DNA of 64,000 nt, from positions 62,001 through 126,000 of the forward strand of contig JBDKSB010000001.1 of NCBI GenBank assembly GCA_039683095.1, written 5' to 3'. Each line of letters opens with the position of its first letter. Within the stretch, counting starts at the first letter, position 1. The position numbers and the translations under genes were made by a program. The notes below the pieces were generated by a model. The model was not told where the DNA came from and did not search any database. It was given only the letters and a program-made list of their open reading frames with translations. The stretch is from Acidobacteriota bacterium (GTDB lineage: Bacteria > Acidobacteriota > Aminicenantia > Aminicenantales > Saccharicenantaceae). This document shows positions 27,824 through 36,659 of this stretch, in pieces.

Positions 27824-29104
27824 TCAGAAGAAATAGTAGGCCGCCAGAAGGAGGCGGAGGTTGCGGACGAAGCGGGCGTCCCGGACCTTGCCGAAGAGGT
27901 CGGGCATGCCGTATGAGGCCGCCGTCAGCTCGACCTCGCCGGCGAAGCGCATCTTGCCGGCATTGTAGACCAGCCGCGGCGAGAGACGGCAGATCTCGTC
28001 GATGTTGAAGCCCCGGGCGTAACCGACCCCGCCGATCTCGTGCGGCGAGCCGAGATTCTTGGCGTAGCCCGCGAAGAGGCCCGCCTGCCAGGGCGTTCCC
28101 GCGGTCTGAACCTCGGTCCAGAGAGAAAGGGTCGCGATGGGCGTGTAGGACCAGTCTCCCCGGGCCTCGTCGACCACGTCCCGGACGGCGTAGCCGCCGA
28201 GCATCGTCAGGTGGTGCAGGTTCTGTCCCCAGACGGCTTCGGCCTTCCAGGACCACTTGGGCCACCTCTGCTTGAAGAAGGCCATGGCGGCCAGGCCGGT
28301 CAGGGACTCGTCCGTCGGGTAGCCGAGGGCGGTGACGATGCGCGGGGCCAGCCGCATGATGTCGGCCCCGATGCCGGCCACGGTCTCGGTCTTCCGGGCC
28401 GCGTCCTTTTTCCCGTACTGAAGCTTGAGGTTGAATTCGGGGAGGGCGGCATTCCGCAGGTAGACCGAGCTCGCCCCCTCGGGGCCGTTGCTGACGAAGT
28501 CACGCTGGGCCAGGGCCGTCGCGGACAGGCTGAAGCCGCCGATGATCCGGGTGAAGCGGACCTGGGGGCTGCGGTTGAACGGCTGGAATGGCGCGCCGGT
28601 GTTGAACGAGACGACGTCGGGGAAGCTCTCGGTGACGAACATCGGGTGCCAGAACTGGCCGATCATGAGCTCGGAGCGCGCCCAACTGAGCTTGAGGAAG
28701 CCGTGGCGGAGCCGGAAGCCGTTGAGGTCGCTGTCGGAGGTGCCGAAGAACTCGGCTTCGATATAGGCCGAGGTCCTGGCCCCGAGCGCATCCGGCCCGG
28801 TGATCGTCCCGGCCAGCCGGGTTTGGATGGACAGGATGTTGAACGTGTCGCGGGCGTTGACGTCCCCGCCGTCGGGCCCGAGCGACGGGCCCTTGGGGAA
28901 GAGCAGGTAATGGCCCTCGCGGATGGCCGTCGTCTGGCGTGTATCGTAGAAGATGTCGGTCTTGACGAAGCCGGACAGGGTGATCCCGAAGGCCGGCTTC
29001 TTGGCTTCCTCGGAGGCGGCCCCCGGCGCCGGCGCGGCCGAGAGGGCCGGGACGAGAAGGGCGATGCGAATAACAAGAACGAGGGCGAAGCGCGTCTTGG
29101 TCAT
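27824..29104 (-). CDS. Porin-like outer-membrane protein
   Basis: A 426-residue protein with a signal peptide (about 1-23) followed by strands typical of a large barrel (GFVKTDIFYDTRQT, SAYIEAEFFGTSD, LRHGFLKLSWARSELMIGQFWHP) and a C-terminal AAYYFF. The opening GFVKTDIFYDTR and the FGTSDSDLNGFRLRHGFL segment resemble DcaP-type trimeric porins. A substrate-specific channel is the likely role, but no substrate can be assigned. It lies upstream of the barrel pair on the same strand, separated by 160 bases, so it is probably a separate transcript. Confidence 0.7.
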   Translation of the reverse strand: MTKTRFALVLVIRIALLVPALSAAPAPGAASEEAKKPAFGITLSGFVKTDIFYDTRQTTAIREGHYLLFPKGPSLGPDGGDVNARDTFNILSIQTRLAGTITGPDALGARTSAYIEAEFFGTSDSDLNGFRLRHGFLKLSWARSELMIGQFWHPMFVTESFPDVVSFNTGAPFQPFNRSPQVRFTRIIGGFSLSATALAQRDFVSNGPEGASSVYLRNAALPEFNLKLQYGKKDAARKTETVAGIGADIMRLAPRIVTALGYPTDESLTGLAAMAFFKQRWPKWSWKAEAVWGQNLHHLTMLGGYAVRDVVDEARGDWSYTPIATLSLWTEVQTAGTPWQAGLFAGYAKNLGSPHEIGGVGYARGFNIDEICRLSPRLVYNAGKMRFAGEVELTAASYGMPDLFGKVRDARFVRNLRLLLAAYYFF

Positions 29105-29140
29105 ATCGGGCTCCCCGGCCGCCGGGCCGCCAATAAGAGG

Positions 29141-29190
29141 GGGTCAAACCTGCTTGTTACCCATTATTGAGCAAAAAGCAGGTTTGACCC
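29141..29190. repeat. Palindromic repeat, GGGTCAAACC family, copy 2
   Basis: Arms GGGTCAAACCTGCTT (29141-29155) and the exact complement (29176-29190) are identical to those at 8399-8448 while the 20-base loop differs. Located in the divergent gap between the porin-like gene and the GH35 gene. Confidence 0.75.
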
Positions 29191-29283
29191 CATCCGGAAG
29201 GGGATTATAACGGCCGGGGGCCGAAAGTCAATTGTGTGATAGAATCGACGGGTCGCGACGAGATACCCGTTCGGGAGGGCAGC

Positions 29284-31089
29284 ATGAGGTTTCGCAGGAT
29301 CGCGCTCGCCGCTGCGCTGGCCGGATCGCTCCTGGCGCCGGCCGCTCCGCAGCGGAGCTTCCGCCTCGGCGAGAAGGATTTTCTCCTCGACGGCAAGCCC
29401 TTCCGGATCATGGCCGGAGAGATGCACTACCAGCGCATCCCCCGGGAATACTGGGCCGACCGGCTGACCAAGCTCAAGGCCGCCGGCCTCAACACGGTCG
29501 GGACCTATGTCTTCTGGAACCTCCTGGAGCCCGAGCCCGGGCGTTGGGACTTCGCCGGCGCGAACGACCTGGCCGCCTTCGTCCGGACCGCCCAGAGGAT
29601 CGGCCTGTGGGTCATCATCCGGCCGGGTCCCTACGCCTGCGCCGAATGGGACTTCGGCGGCCTGCCGGCTTGGCTCCTGCAAACCCCGGACATCAAGGTC
29701 CGCTGCTCCGATCCCCGTTACCTCGCGGCCTGCGAATCCTACATCCTCAGGCTCGGCGAGGTCCTCGGCGACCTTCAGATCCAGCGGGGCGGGCCCGTGA
29801 TCATGGTCCAGGTCGAGAACGAGTACGGCAGCTACGGGAACGACCGCGATTACCTGCTCGCCCTCAAGGGTTTCTGGGAGCGGGCCGGGCTGGAGGTCCC
29901 GCTCTACACGGCCGACGGCGCGACGCCCTACATGCTCGAGGCCGGGTCCATCCCGGGCGCGGCCATCGGGCTCGACCCGGGGACGAGCGAGAAGGATTTC
30001 GCGGAGGCCGCCCGTCTCGAGCGGGGCGTGCCCGTCTTCTGCAGCGAGCTCTATCCCGGCTGGCTGACGCACTGGGGCGAGCCCTGGGCCCGGGTCAAGA
30101 CCGAGGACTTCCTGCCCGAGCTGCGCTGGCTTCTCGACCACGGCAAGTCGTTCAGCCTCTATATGTTCCACGGCGGGACGAATTTCGGCTTCACGGCCGG
30201 GGCCAATTTCAGCGACCGGTACCAGCCGGACGTGACCAGCTACGACTACGACGCGCCGCTCGACGAGGCCGGCCGGCCGACGCCGAAGTATTTCGCCGTC
30301 CGCGATCTGCTGGCCCGCTATCTGCCCAAGGGGACCGCGCTGCCCGACCTGCCCGAGCCCCTGCCGACGATCAGGGTCCCGGCCATCGCGTTCGACGAGA
30401 GCGCCTCGGTCTTCGACAACCTGCCGCCGGCCGTCCGCGGCGCCCAGCCCGGGCCGATGGAGTCGTACGGCCAGACGGGCGGCTTCATCCTCTACCGGAC
30501 CAGGCTCCTCGGCCACCGCGGCGGCAACCTGGCCGTCGCCGATCTCCACGACTACGCTACCGTCTTCGTCGACGGCCGCTTCGCGGGGACGATCGACCGG
30601 ACCAAGGGCGAGACGACGGGTTTGGAGATCCCCAGGGCCGAGCCGGCCAACGAGACGCTCGACATCCTCGTCGAGGCCATGGGCCGGATCAACTACGGGC
30701 CGCGCCTGCTCGACCGCAAGGGCATCACCGACCGCGTCACCCTGAACAACATGACCCTCATGGGCTGGGACGTCCACCCGCTGCCCCTGGACGCGGAGTA
30801 CCTGGAGCGGCTGCGCTTCGCCCGCCGCCCGGCCGAGCGGCCGGGCAACTTCTTCCGCGGGCGGTTCGAGCTCGCGGCCGTCGGGGACACCTACCTCGAC
30901 ATGAGCGGCTGGAAGAAGGGGGTCGTCTGGGTCAACGGCCACAACCTCGGCCGCTACTGGGAGATCGGGCCGCAGAAACGGCTGTTCTGCCCGGCTTCCT
31001 TCCTGACGACGGGGACGAACGAGATCGTCGTCTTCGACCTCCACGCGCTCAAGCCCGCGACCGTCGCCGGCTTCCAGGACCTAGAGTAG
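29284..31089 (+). CDS. Glycoside hydrolase family 35 beta-galactosidase, exported
   Basis: Removes terminal beta-galactose from glycans. The protein has 601 residues with a short signal peptide (about 1-20). GH35 motifs are clear: GEMHYQRIPREYW near the N-terminus, RPGPYACAEWDFGGLPAWL, acid/base Glu180 in VENEYGSYG and nucleophile Glu255 in CSELYPGWLTHWGE. C-terminal jelly-roll domains include GWKKGVVWVNGHNLGRYW. ATG at 29284 chosen for GGGAGG at proper spacing and the signal peptide; an upstream in-frame ATG at 29236 gives a charged N-terminus. Its last nine bases overlap the convergent acyl-CoA synthetase gene. Confidence 0.93.
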   Translation: MRFRRIALAAALAGSLLAPAAPQRSFRLGEKDFLLDGKPFRIMAGEMHYQRIPREYWADRLTKLKAAGLNTVGTYVFWNLLEPEPGRWDFAGANDLAAFVRTAQRIGLWVIIRPGPYACAEWDFGGLPAWLLQTPDIKVRCSDPRYLAACESYILRLGEVLGDLQIQRGGPVIMVQVENEYGSYGNDRDYLLALKGFWERAGLEVPLYTADGATPYMLEAGSIPGAAIGLDPGTSEKDFAEAARLERGVPVFCSELYPGWLTHWGEPWARVKTEDFLPELRWLLDHGKSFSLYMFHGGTNFGFTAGANFSDRYQPDVTSYDYDAPLDEAGRPTPKYFAVRDLLARYLPKGTALPDLPEPLPTIRVPAIAFDESASVFDNLPPAVRGAQPGPMESYGQTGGFILYRTRLLGHRGGNLAVADLHDYATVFVDGRFAGTIDRTKGETTGLEIPRAEPANETLDILVEAMGRINYGPRLLDRKGITDRVTLNNMTLMGWDVHPLPLDAEYLERLRFARRPAERPGNFFRGRFELAAVGDTYLDMSGWKKGVVWVNGHNLGRYWEIGPQKRLFCPASFLTTGTNEIVVFDLHALKPATVAGFQDLE

Positions 31090-33768
31090 GTCCTTCGAGA
31101 CCTCGACGAGGGAGCTCTCGAGGTCGTTGACGATGCGGAAGCCGCGCTTCTCGAAGACGGCGATCATGCGCGGGTTGTCCGTGGCCGTGATGGCCGTGAC
31201 CTTCCGGACGCCCCATTCCCTGGCGATGCCCAGGCAGCAGTCCGTGACCAGGCCGCCCAGGCCCTTGTCCTGCCAGGCGTCCTGGACGAGGACGGCGTAC
31301 TCGGCCGCGTCCCGGCCGGGCTCGGCGACCAGCCGCCCGACGCCGATGAGCTTGCGGTCCGGGCCCTCGCCGGCCTCGGCCACGATGGCCAGCTCCCGGT
31401 CGTAGTCGATGTAGCAGTACCGGCTGGCCACTTCATGGGATTGCCAGAAGAAGAAATAGCGGAAGCGCGAGTAGATGGATTCCCGCGAACAGCTGGAGAG
31501 CAGGTCCAGCCACAGCGATTCGTCCTCCGGCTTGATCGGCCGGAGCGTGATCGGGGTGCCGTCGCGCATCCGGGCCCGGCGGACGAACTCCTCGGGGTAG
31601 GGCCGCAGGGCCAGGTGGGCATAGGGGCGCTTGGGGTCCTCGACGGCGTTCCGGTCGCCGAGGACGCGGGCGTCGAGCGCGACGACGCCTTCGGCCGTGA
31701 CCAGGAGGGGGTTGATGTCGAGCTCGGCCACCTCGGGGAAGTCGGCGGCCAGGCAGGACAGCCTGACGAGGGCCTCGACCAGCTTGTCGACGGCCGCGGC
31801 CGGTCGCCCGCGGTAACCGTAGAGGAGCGGCCGCATCCGCAGCTCGTCGAGCATGCGCCGGGCCAGGCGCTCGTTGAGGGGCGGGAAGCCGATGGCCCGG
31901 TCGCCGTAGATCTCGGCGGCCGTGCCGCCCATGCCGGCCATGACCACGGTGCCGAAGGTCGGATCTTTCTTGACGCCCAGGATCATCTCCAGGCCTTCGC
32001 CGGCCCGGATCATCTTCTGGACGGTGACGCCCTCGAGGCGGGCCGCCGGGGCCCGGCGGGCGACCGTCTCCATCATGCCGGCGAAGGCGGTCCGGACCGC
32101 CGCCGCGTCGCCGAGATCGAGGGCGACGCCGCCGACGTCGGTCTTGTGGGTGATATCGGGCGAGAGGATCTTCAGCACGACCGGGTAGCCGGCCGCGTCC
32201 GCGGCCCGGACGGCTTCCCCGGACGTGGCCGCCGGGACCGGGCTGGTGACCGGGATGCCGTAAGACGCCAGCAGCTCCTTGGACAGGGTTTCGGACAGGG
32301 CGCCCCCCGTCCGCGTCAGGAGGCCGGCGAACCTGGCCCGGAGGACCTTGCGGTCGACGGGGAAGTCCACGGAGATGTTCCTGGGCGTCTCGTAGAGCGT
32401 CTCGAGGTTGCGGGCGTAGGAAACCAGGGTCATGAAGGCCTTGACGGCCTGTTCCGGCGTCTGGTAGGTGGGAATGCCCGCTTCGTTGAGGAGGTTCGTG
32501 CCTTCGCGCATGGCCGCCCCGCCGAGCCAGGCGGCCAGGACCGGTTTGGCCGTCACGGCGGCCAGGGCACAGACTTCCTTGGCCACGGCCGTCGGGTTGG
32601 TCATGGCCTGGGGCGTGATGATGACGAGCAGGGCGTCGACGGCGGGGTCCCGGAGCACGATCTGGGCCGCTTTGGCCACCAGCTTGGACTTGGCGTCGCC
32701 CAGGACGTCGACGGGATCGCGGCGCGACCATTGCGGCGGCAGCGAGGCGTCGAGTTCGGCCAGGGTGGCGTCGGACAGGCGGGCCAGCGCGCCGCCCGAG
32801 GCGACGAGGGCGTCGGTGGCCATGACGCCCGGGCCCCCGGCGTTCGTCAGCACGGCCAGGCGCGGGCCCTTGGGGATCTTGGGCCGGCCGACGAGATCGG
32901 CGCAGTCGAAGATCTCGCCGATGTTGAAGACCCGGGCCAGGCCCATGCGCTGGAAGGCGGCGTCGTAGACGGCGTCCTCTCCGGCCAGGGCGCCGGTGTG
33001 GGAGGCGGCCGCGGCGGCCGATTCGGGGAAGCGGCCGGCCTTGTAAACGACGATGGGCTTCATGCGGGCGAAGGCGCGGGCCGCGGTCATGAACTTGCGG
33101 GCGTCGGAGATGGACTCGATGTAGAGGAGGATGGACCGGGTCGCCTCGTCCTCGCCGAGGTAGTCGATGAGATCGCCGAAATCGACGTCGATCATGTTGC
33201 CGGTCGAGATGAAATGCGAGAAACCGAGCTTTTCTTCGGCGGCCCAATCCAGGACGGAGGTGCAGAGGGCGCCGGACTGGGAGACGAAGGCGACGTGGCC
33301 GGGGCGGGGCATGGAGCCGGCAAAGCTGGCGTTGAGCGGCAGGCCGGGCGAGATGATGCCCAGGCAGTTCGGGCCGAGGACGCGCAGGCCGTCGAAGCGC
33401 CGGGCCTCGGCCAGGACGGCCTGCTCGAGGGCCAGGCCCTCCGGGCCGGTCTCGCGGAAGCCGGCCGAGACGACGATCAGGCCGCGGATGCCGGCCTCGC
33501 CGCACTCGCGCACGAGGGCCGGGACCTGGGCCGCGGCGGAGCAGATGACGCCGAGGTCGGCGGTCTTGGGCAGCGAGGCGACGTTCTGGAAACAGGGGAT
33601 GCCCATCACCGCCTCGGTGGACGGGCTGACGGGATAGACGACGCCGCGGAAGCCGCCGCCGATCAGGTTGGCCAGGATCCGGCCGCTGACGCTCCTGGGA
33701 TTGGGGCTGACGCCGACTAGGGCGATCCGCTGGGGTTTGAAGATCTTATCGAGGGTCTGAATGTTCAT
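31081..33768 (-). CDS. ADP-forming acyl-CoA synthetase fused to a GNAT domain
   Basis: An 895-residue fusion: CoA-binding and ligase domains (about 1-460), an ATP-grasp domain (about 480-700), and a C-terminal GNAT acetyltransferase (about 730-895, with VQDAWQDKGLGGLVTD as the CoA-binding turn). The architecture is that of protein acetyltransferase Pat (YfiQ) and related acetate-CoA ligases. In Pat the acetyl-CoA synthetase part is inactive; here the phosphorylated histidine is kept as His257 in SHTGALAG, the same number as in archaeal Acd, so both ligase and transferase may work. It could make acetyl-CoA with ATP formation and acetylate proteins. It stands alone and converges with GH35. Confidence 0.85.
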   Translation of the reverse strand: MNIQTLDKIFKPQRIALVGVSPNPRSVSGRILANLIGGGFRGVVYPVSPSTEAVMGIPCFQNVASLPKTADLGVICSAAAQVPALVRECGEAGIRGLIVVSAGFRETGPEGLALEQAVLAEARRFDGLRVLGPNCLGIISPGLPLNASFAGSMPRPGHVAFVSQSGALCTSVLDWAAEEKLGFSHFISTGNMIDVDFGDLIDYLGEDEATRSILLYIESISDARKFMTAARAFARMKPIVVYKAGRFPESAAAAASHTGALAGEDAVYDAAFQRMGLARVFNIGEIFDCADLVGRPKIPKGPRLAVLTNAGGPGVMATDALVASGGALARLSDATLAELDASLPPQWSRRDPVDVLGDAKSKLVAKAAQIVLRDPAVDALLVIITPQAMTNPTAVAKEVCALAAVTAKPVLAAWLGGAAMREGTNLLNEAGIPTYQTPEQAVKAFMTLVSYARNLETLYETPRNISVDFPVDRKVLRARFAGLLTRTGGALSETLSKELLASYGIPVTSPVPAATSGEAVRAADAAGYPVVLKILSPDITHKTDVGGVALDLGDAAAVRTAFAGMMETVARRAPAARLEGVTVQKMIRAGEGLEMILGVKKDPTFGTVVMAGMGGTAAEIYGDRAIGFPPLNERLARRMLDELRMRPLLYGYRGRPAAAVDKLVEALVRLSCLAADFPEVAELDINPLLVTAEGVVALDARVLGDRNAVEDPKRPYAHLALRPYPEEFVRRARMRDGTPITLRPIKPEDESLWLDLLSSCSRESIYSRFRYFFFWQSHEVASRYCYIDYDRELAIVAEAGEGPDRKLIGVGRLVAEPGRDAAEYAVLVQDAWQDKGLGGLVTDCCLGIAREWGVRKVTAITATDNPRMIAVFEKRGFRIVNDLESSLVEVSKDLL

Positions 33769-33791
33769 CGACCCTCATTTTACCAAAATGG

Positions 33792-33810
33792 GGGACATGA
33801 TACCTGTTTC
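33792..33810. repeat. GGGACATGATACCTGTTTC repeat copy
   Basis: Matches the 19-base words at 2757-2775 and 2802-2820 with one or two changes. It lies just upstream of the acyl-CoA synthetase gene and downstream of the TonB receptor gene. Confidence 0.55.
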
Positions 33811-33869
33811 CCAATCTCAAGCAGCGATCGGCCGGATGAACGCCCGACCCGCGGCAGGGGCGGGGAAGG

Positions 33870-35813
33870 TCAGATCGTCATCCGGAAGCCGGTGCGGGCG
33901 GCGAGGCCGGGTGAGCCGTAGCCCCAGACGGTCTGGTAGCGGGCGTCGAGGATGTTGTCGACGCGGAGGAAGATCTGGAGCCGCGGGCCGACGGGGGCCG
34001 TCACGACGGCGTTCAGGAGGACGTAGCCCGGCAGGGCGACAGTCGGGTACGGGTAGGCGCTGTAGTCCCGGTCGAGGCGCCGGCCGACCCAGAGGGCTTC
34101 GGCGGACAGATCGAACCGGCCGAAGAGGCGGCAGCCGGCTTCGGCCGAGAACTTGTCCCGGGGCCGGCGCAGCAGCTCCGTGCCCGCTTCCGTGTCCCGG
34201 GCCGAGAGGCGGGTGTAGGAGGCCCGCAGCCGGGCGCCCTCCGCCGGCGCGGCCTCGGCCGAGACCTCGAGGCCCCTGGTCCTGGCCCGGCCGATGTTGA
34301 CGTAGCCGGCCGCATAATCGAAATCGACCAGGTCGCGGAACGCGTTCTCGAACCAGGTCAGCCCGAGGAGAACGCGGCTCCCGGCCAGGCGCTGCTCGAT
34401 CCCCGCGTCCCAGCCCAAGGCCCGCTCGGCGCGGAGCGCGGGATTGCCCACCGGCCCGAACGAGGTCGACGGCGCGAAGAGCTGATAGAGGGAGGGCGAC
34501 TTGAAGCCCGTCCCGATGGTCGCCTTCAGGCGCGTTCCCGTGGCGGGGATGACGTAGGCAGGAGCGACGCGGAACGTGACCGAGGCGCCGGCCCGGCTGT
34601 GGCGGTCGGCCCGGACGCCGGCCGTGAGGAAGAAGCGATCCCGCGTCTCCCAGTGGTCGAGCAGATAGACTCCGGCCGAGCCGGCCCGGGCCGAGGGGAA
34701 GCTCGACTCGTAAGGGCCGTAGGCGCTCACCGAGACGTACCGGGACCGCCCCGTTTCCTCTCCGATCTCCAGGCCGGCCGTGAGGGTGTGCGACGGCCGG
34801 AGGAACAGGTTGTTCTGCCAGTCGAGCTTGAACAGGCCGCTGCGGTAGAGGCCCTGGTCGCTTTCGTCAGGATGCGCCGCGTCGATCGGGTTGTCGTTGT
34901 CGCGGCGGGCGCCGACCCAGGAGAGAGACAGCGTGCGCTCCCAGCGCCCGTCCCGGGCGAGGTCCCGGTACTGTCCGCGGACGAGGAGGCTGCCGTACCT
35001 CTCGACGCTGTTGGGGTCGTCCCCTCCGGGGCCGCCGAAATTGTCGAGCTCGGTCCGGTCCCGGACGGCCCGGACGGTGAGGGCGAGCCGGGACTCCGGC
35101 CGCGGCGCGTAGCCGAAATGGGCGGCCAGGCTCAGATCCCGATAGCCGTCCTTCTCCGTGTTCCCCGCATAGGACGAGGAGGCCGCCGACACGCCGGCGG
35201 TCCGCTCGTGGAAGAAGGCCAGGGAGTACTCGGTCCTGGAGCCCGACCCGGACAGGGCCGCTTCCGCGGCCGCCGTGCCGAGGGTGTCGGTTGACGAGGC
35301 CAGGGTCAGGCGGGGCCGGCCCCGGCCGGCCCGGGTGATGATGTTGATGACGCCGCCGAGCGCGTCCGACCCGTAAAGCAGGCCCTGCGGGCCGCGGAGG
35401 ATCTCGATCCGCTCGACCTGGCTGAGCGGCAGGTGCGAGATGTCGTAGGAGCGCGAGGGATTGATCGGGTCGTTGAGCTCGACGCCGTCGAGGAGAAAGA
35501 GGGTGTGCTCGCTGTTGGCGCCGCGGATCGAGACCGAGGCCGCCGCCCCCGGGCCGCCGTTCCGGGCGGTCGAGAGGCCCAGGACGTCCTCGAGAGCGTC
35601 AAGGGCGAAGGTCCGGCCGGTGCGCGCGAGCTCCTCGCCGCTGACGACGGCGAGCGAGCTGCCGACCTTCTTTTCCGGGGTCTCGAGGCGCGTGGCCGTG
35701 ACGACGACATCGTGCTTGAGGGTCGCGCCGGCCTGGACCTGGGCATCCTGGGCGAGAAGAGAAAAGGGGAAGAGCGCGGCGAGGGCCGCGGGGACGAGGA
35801 TCCTTCGGATCAT
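33870..35813 (-). CDS. TonB-dependent receptor, BtuB-like
   Basis: Outer-membrane active transporter of 647 residues. A signal peptide (1-21) is followed by a plug domain with DVVVTATRLETPEKKVGSS, VSIRGANSEHTLFLLDGVELNDP and the RIEILRGPQGLLYGSDALGGVINIIT segment (plug motif), then a barrel ending in GLAARTGFRMTI. The plug and barrel resemble BtuB, the vitamin B12 receptor, and the cobalamin riboswitch directly upstream supports B12 or cobinamide as the ligand. ATG at 35813 chosen for GGAG spacing and the signal peptide; the frame is open 77 codons upstream but that crosses the riboswitch. No btuCDF is adjacent. Confidence 0.92.
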   Translation of the reverse strand: MIRRILVPAALAALFPFSLLAQDAQVQAGATLKHDVVVTATRLETPEKKVGSSLAVVSGEELARTGRTFALDALEDVLGLSTARNGGPGAAASVSIRGANSEHTLFLLDGVELNDPINPSRSYDISHLPLSQVERIEILRGPQGLLYGSDALGGVINIITRAGRGRPRLTLASSTDTLGTAAAEAALSGSGSRTEYSLAFFHERTAGVSAASSSYAGNTEKDGYRDLSLAAHFGYAPRPESRLALTVRAVRDRTELDNFGGPGGDDPNSVERYGSLLVRGQYRDLARDGRWERTLSLSWVGARRDNDNPIDAAHPDESDQGLYRSGLFKLDWQNNLFLRPSHTLTAGLEIGEETGRSRYVSVSAYGPYESSFPSARAGSAGVYLLDHWETRDRFFLTAGVRADRHSRAGASVTFRVAPAYVIPATGTRLKATIGTGFKSPSLYQLFAPSTSFGPVGNPALRAERALGWDAGIEQRLAGSRVLLGLTWFENAFRDLVDFDYAAGYVNIGRARTRGLEVSAEAAPAEGARLRASYTRLSARDTEAGTELLRRPRDKFSAEAGCRLFGRFDLSAEALWVGRRLDRDYSAYPYPTVALPGYVLLNAVVTAPVGPRLQIFLRVDNILDARYQTVWGYGSPGLAARTGFRMTI

Positions 35814-35879
35814 GGCAGGAGCTCCATTGCCGCCCCCGCCGCTTTTCGCTCTCCGTCTTCCACCCGAAGACCGGACGAC

Positions 35880-36020
35880 CGAGGCCTTGACAAGGTATCC
35901 TGACTCCCGGATCGTCCTCCTCCCGAGCCTTCCAGCCTCGCGGCCGTGGCGTTCCTCGGGATTCGTCCCCGGATACAGTAGCGGGGGCTGTGTCCGCTTA
36001 TAACGGACTTCCCTTCGAAA
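35880..36020 (-). promoter_or_regulatory. Cobalamin riboswitch
   Basis: Read on the minus strand this 5' leader contains the conserved cobalamin-aptamer pieces in order: GGGAAG near its start, then AGCCCCCGCTACTGT, GAATCCCGAGGAACGCCAC, GAAGGC, and the B12 box GGGAGTCAGGATACC. The leader lies between a promoter (36061-36033) and the BtuB-like receptor gene. Adenosylcobalamin binding normally lowers expression of the downstream gene. Boundaries are approximate. Confidence 0.9.
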
Positions 36021-36032
36021 AAGGCCGTCGCC

Positions 36033-36061
36033 ATGATAGGACAATTTTCCCGTCCGGTCAA
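36033..36061 (-). promoter_or_regulatory. Promoter for the riboswitch-receptor transcript
   Basis: On the minus strand TTGACC (36061-36056), 17 bases, TATCAT (36038-36033). The predicted start lies only a few bases before the conserved riboswitch core, so the aptamer would be at the 5' end. Confidence 0.75.
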
Positions 36062-36659
36062 ACGATTAGTCCGGGACAGGATGAAACCGGTCGGCTCTTC
36101 CCCCATATTTCGGCTCCCTCCCGCGGCGGCGGGAGGCAATACCCGGTTTTTGAACTCGGCCCCCCGGCTCAGGAGGGAGGCCGCCCTGATCCGCGCCTTC
36201 AGATCAGGGCAGCCTCGACGAGGGATTGGGGTTTATCGACGATATCTGAAAGGAGGTCTTGGCTGGCCATTCTCGTCACTCATTAGCCAATACCGCGGCG
36301 GGAGGGATTTCGTTGCATGCCGGGAAGGCCGGCGGGGCTGGAGAGAGGGCGGACGATCAGGCGGACCTTCAGGCAGACAGACAGAAATGCAATTTTGTGA
36401 TTTTTTTTCTGAACCCCGCTCGCTAACTATTTCCAATTATACCACAAGCCGCCGGGGGATTCAACCGTTTTAACCGAGTTTCCATAAATTGTGCTCCTGG
36501 CCGGCCGCCGGGCGGCTTTCAGGGCTAAAAGAGGCCCTTTTTGCCGCTTTCCGCGGATTCTGCTTCGGCGGCCTTCCGGCCTGGAGGTTTCCCCTGAAAA
36601 AAGGTATAGTGAACAACGCTTTCGGGGCGGGGGAAACGGCCCTGATCGGGGAGTTCTTC
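36062..36659. other. Long gap with no supported gene
   Basis: About 600 bases with lower GC than the flanks. It holds a 9-base inverted repeat GCCCTGATC (36183-36191) / GATCAGGGC (36202-36210) without a T run, an AAAGGAGGTC ribosome-site-like string near 36250 that is too close to a TTG to be convincing, a run of eight T residues near 36403, and a TATAGT at 36605-36610 that may be the -10 box of the decarboxylase gene. No reading frame here resembles a known protein. Confidence 0.5.

Noticed and set aside
29236-29283. Earlier start for the GH35 gene
   Set aside because: It adds 16 charged residues before a good signal peptide and has no ribosome site; the ATG at 29284 has GGGAGG.
36248-36425. 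Small frame with an AAAGGAGGTC ribosome site
   Set aside because: The site is only two bases from the TTG, and the 58-codon product has no resemblance to a known peptide and weak coding character.
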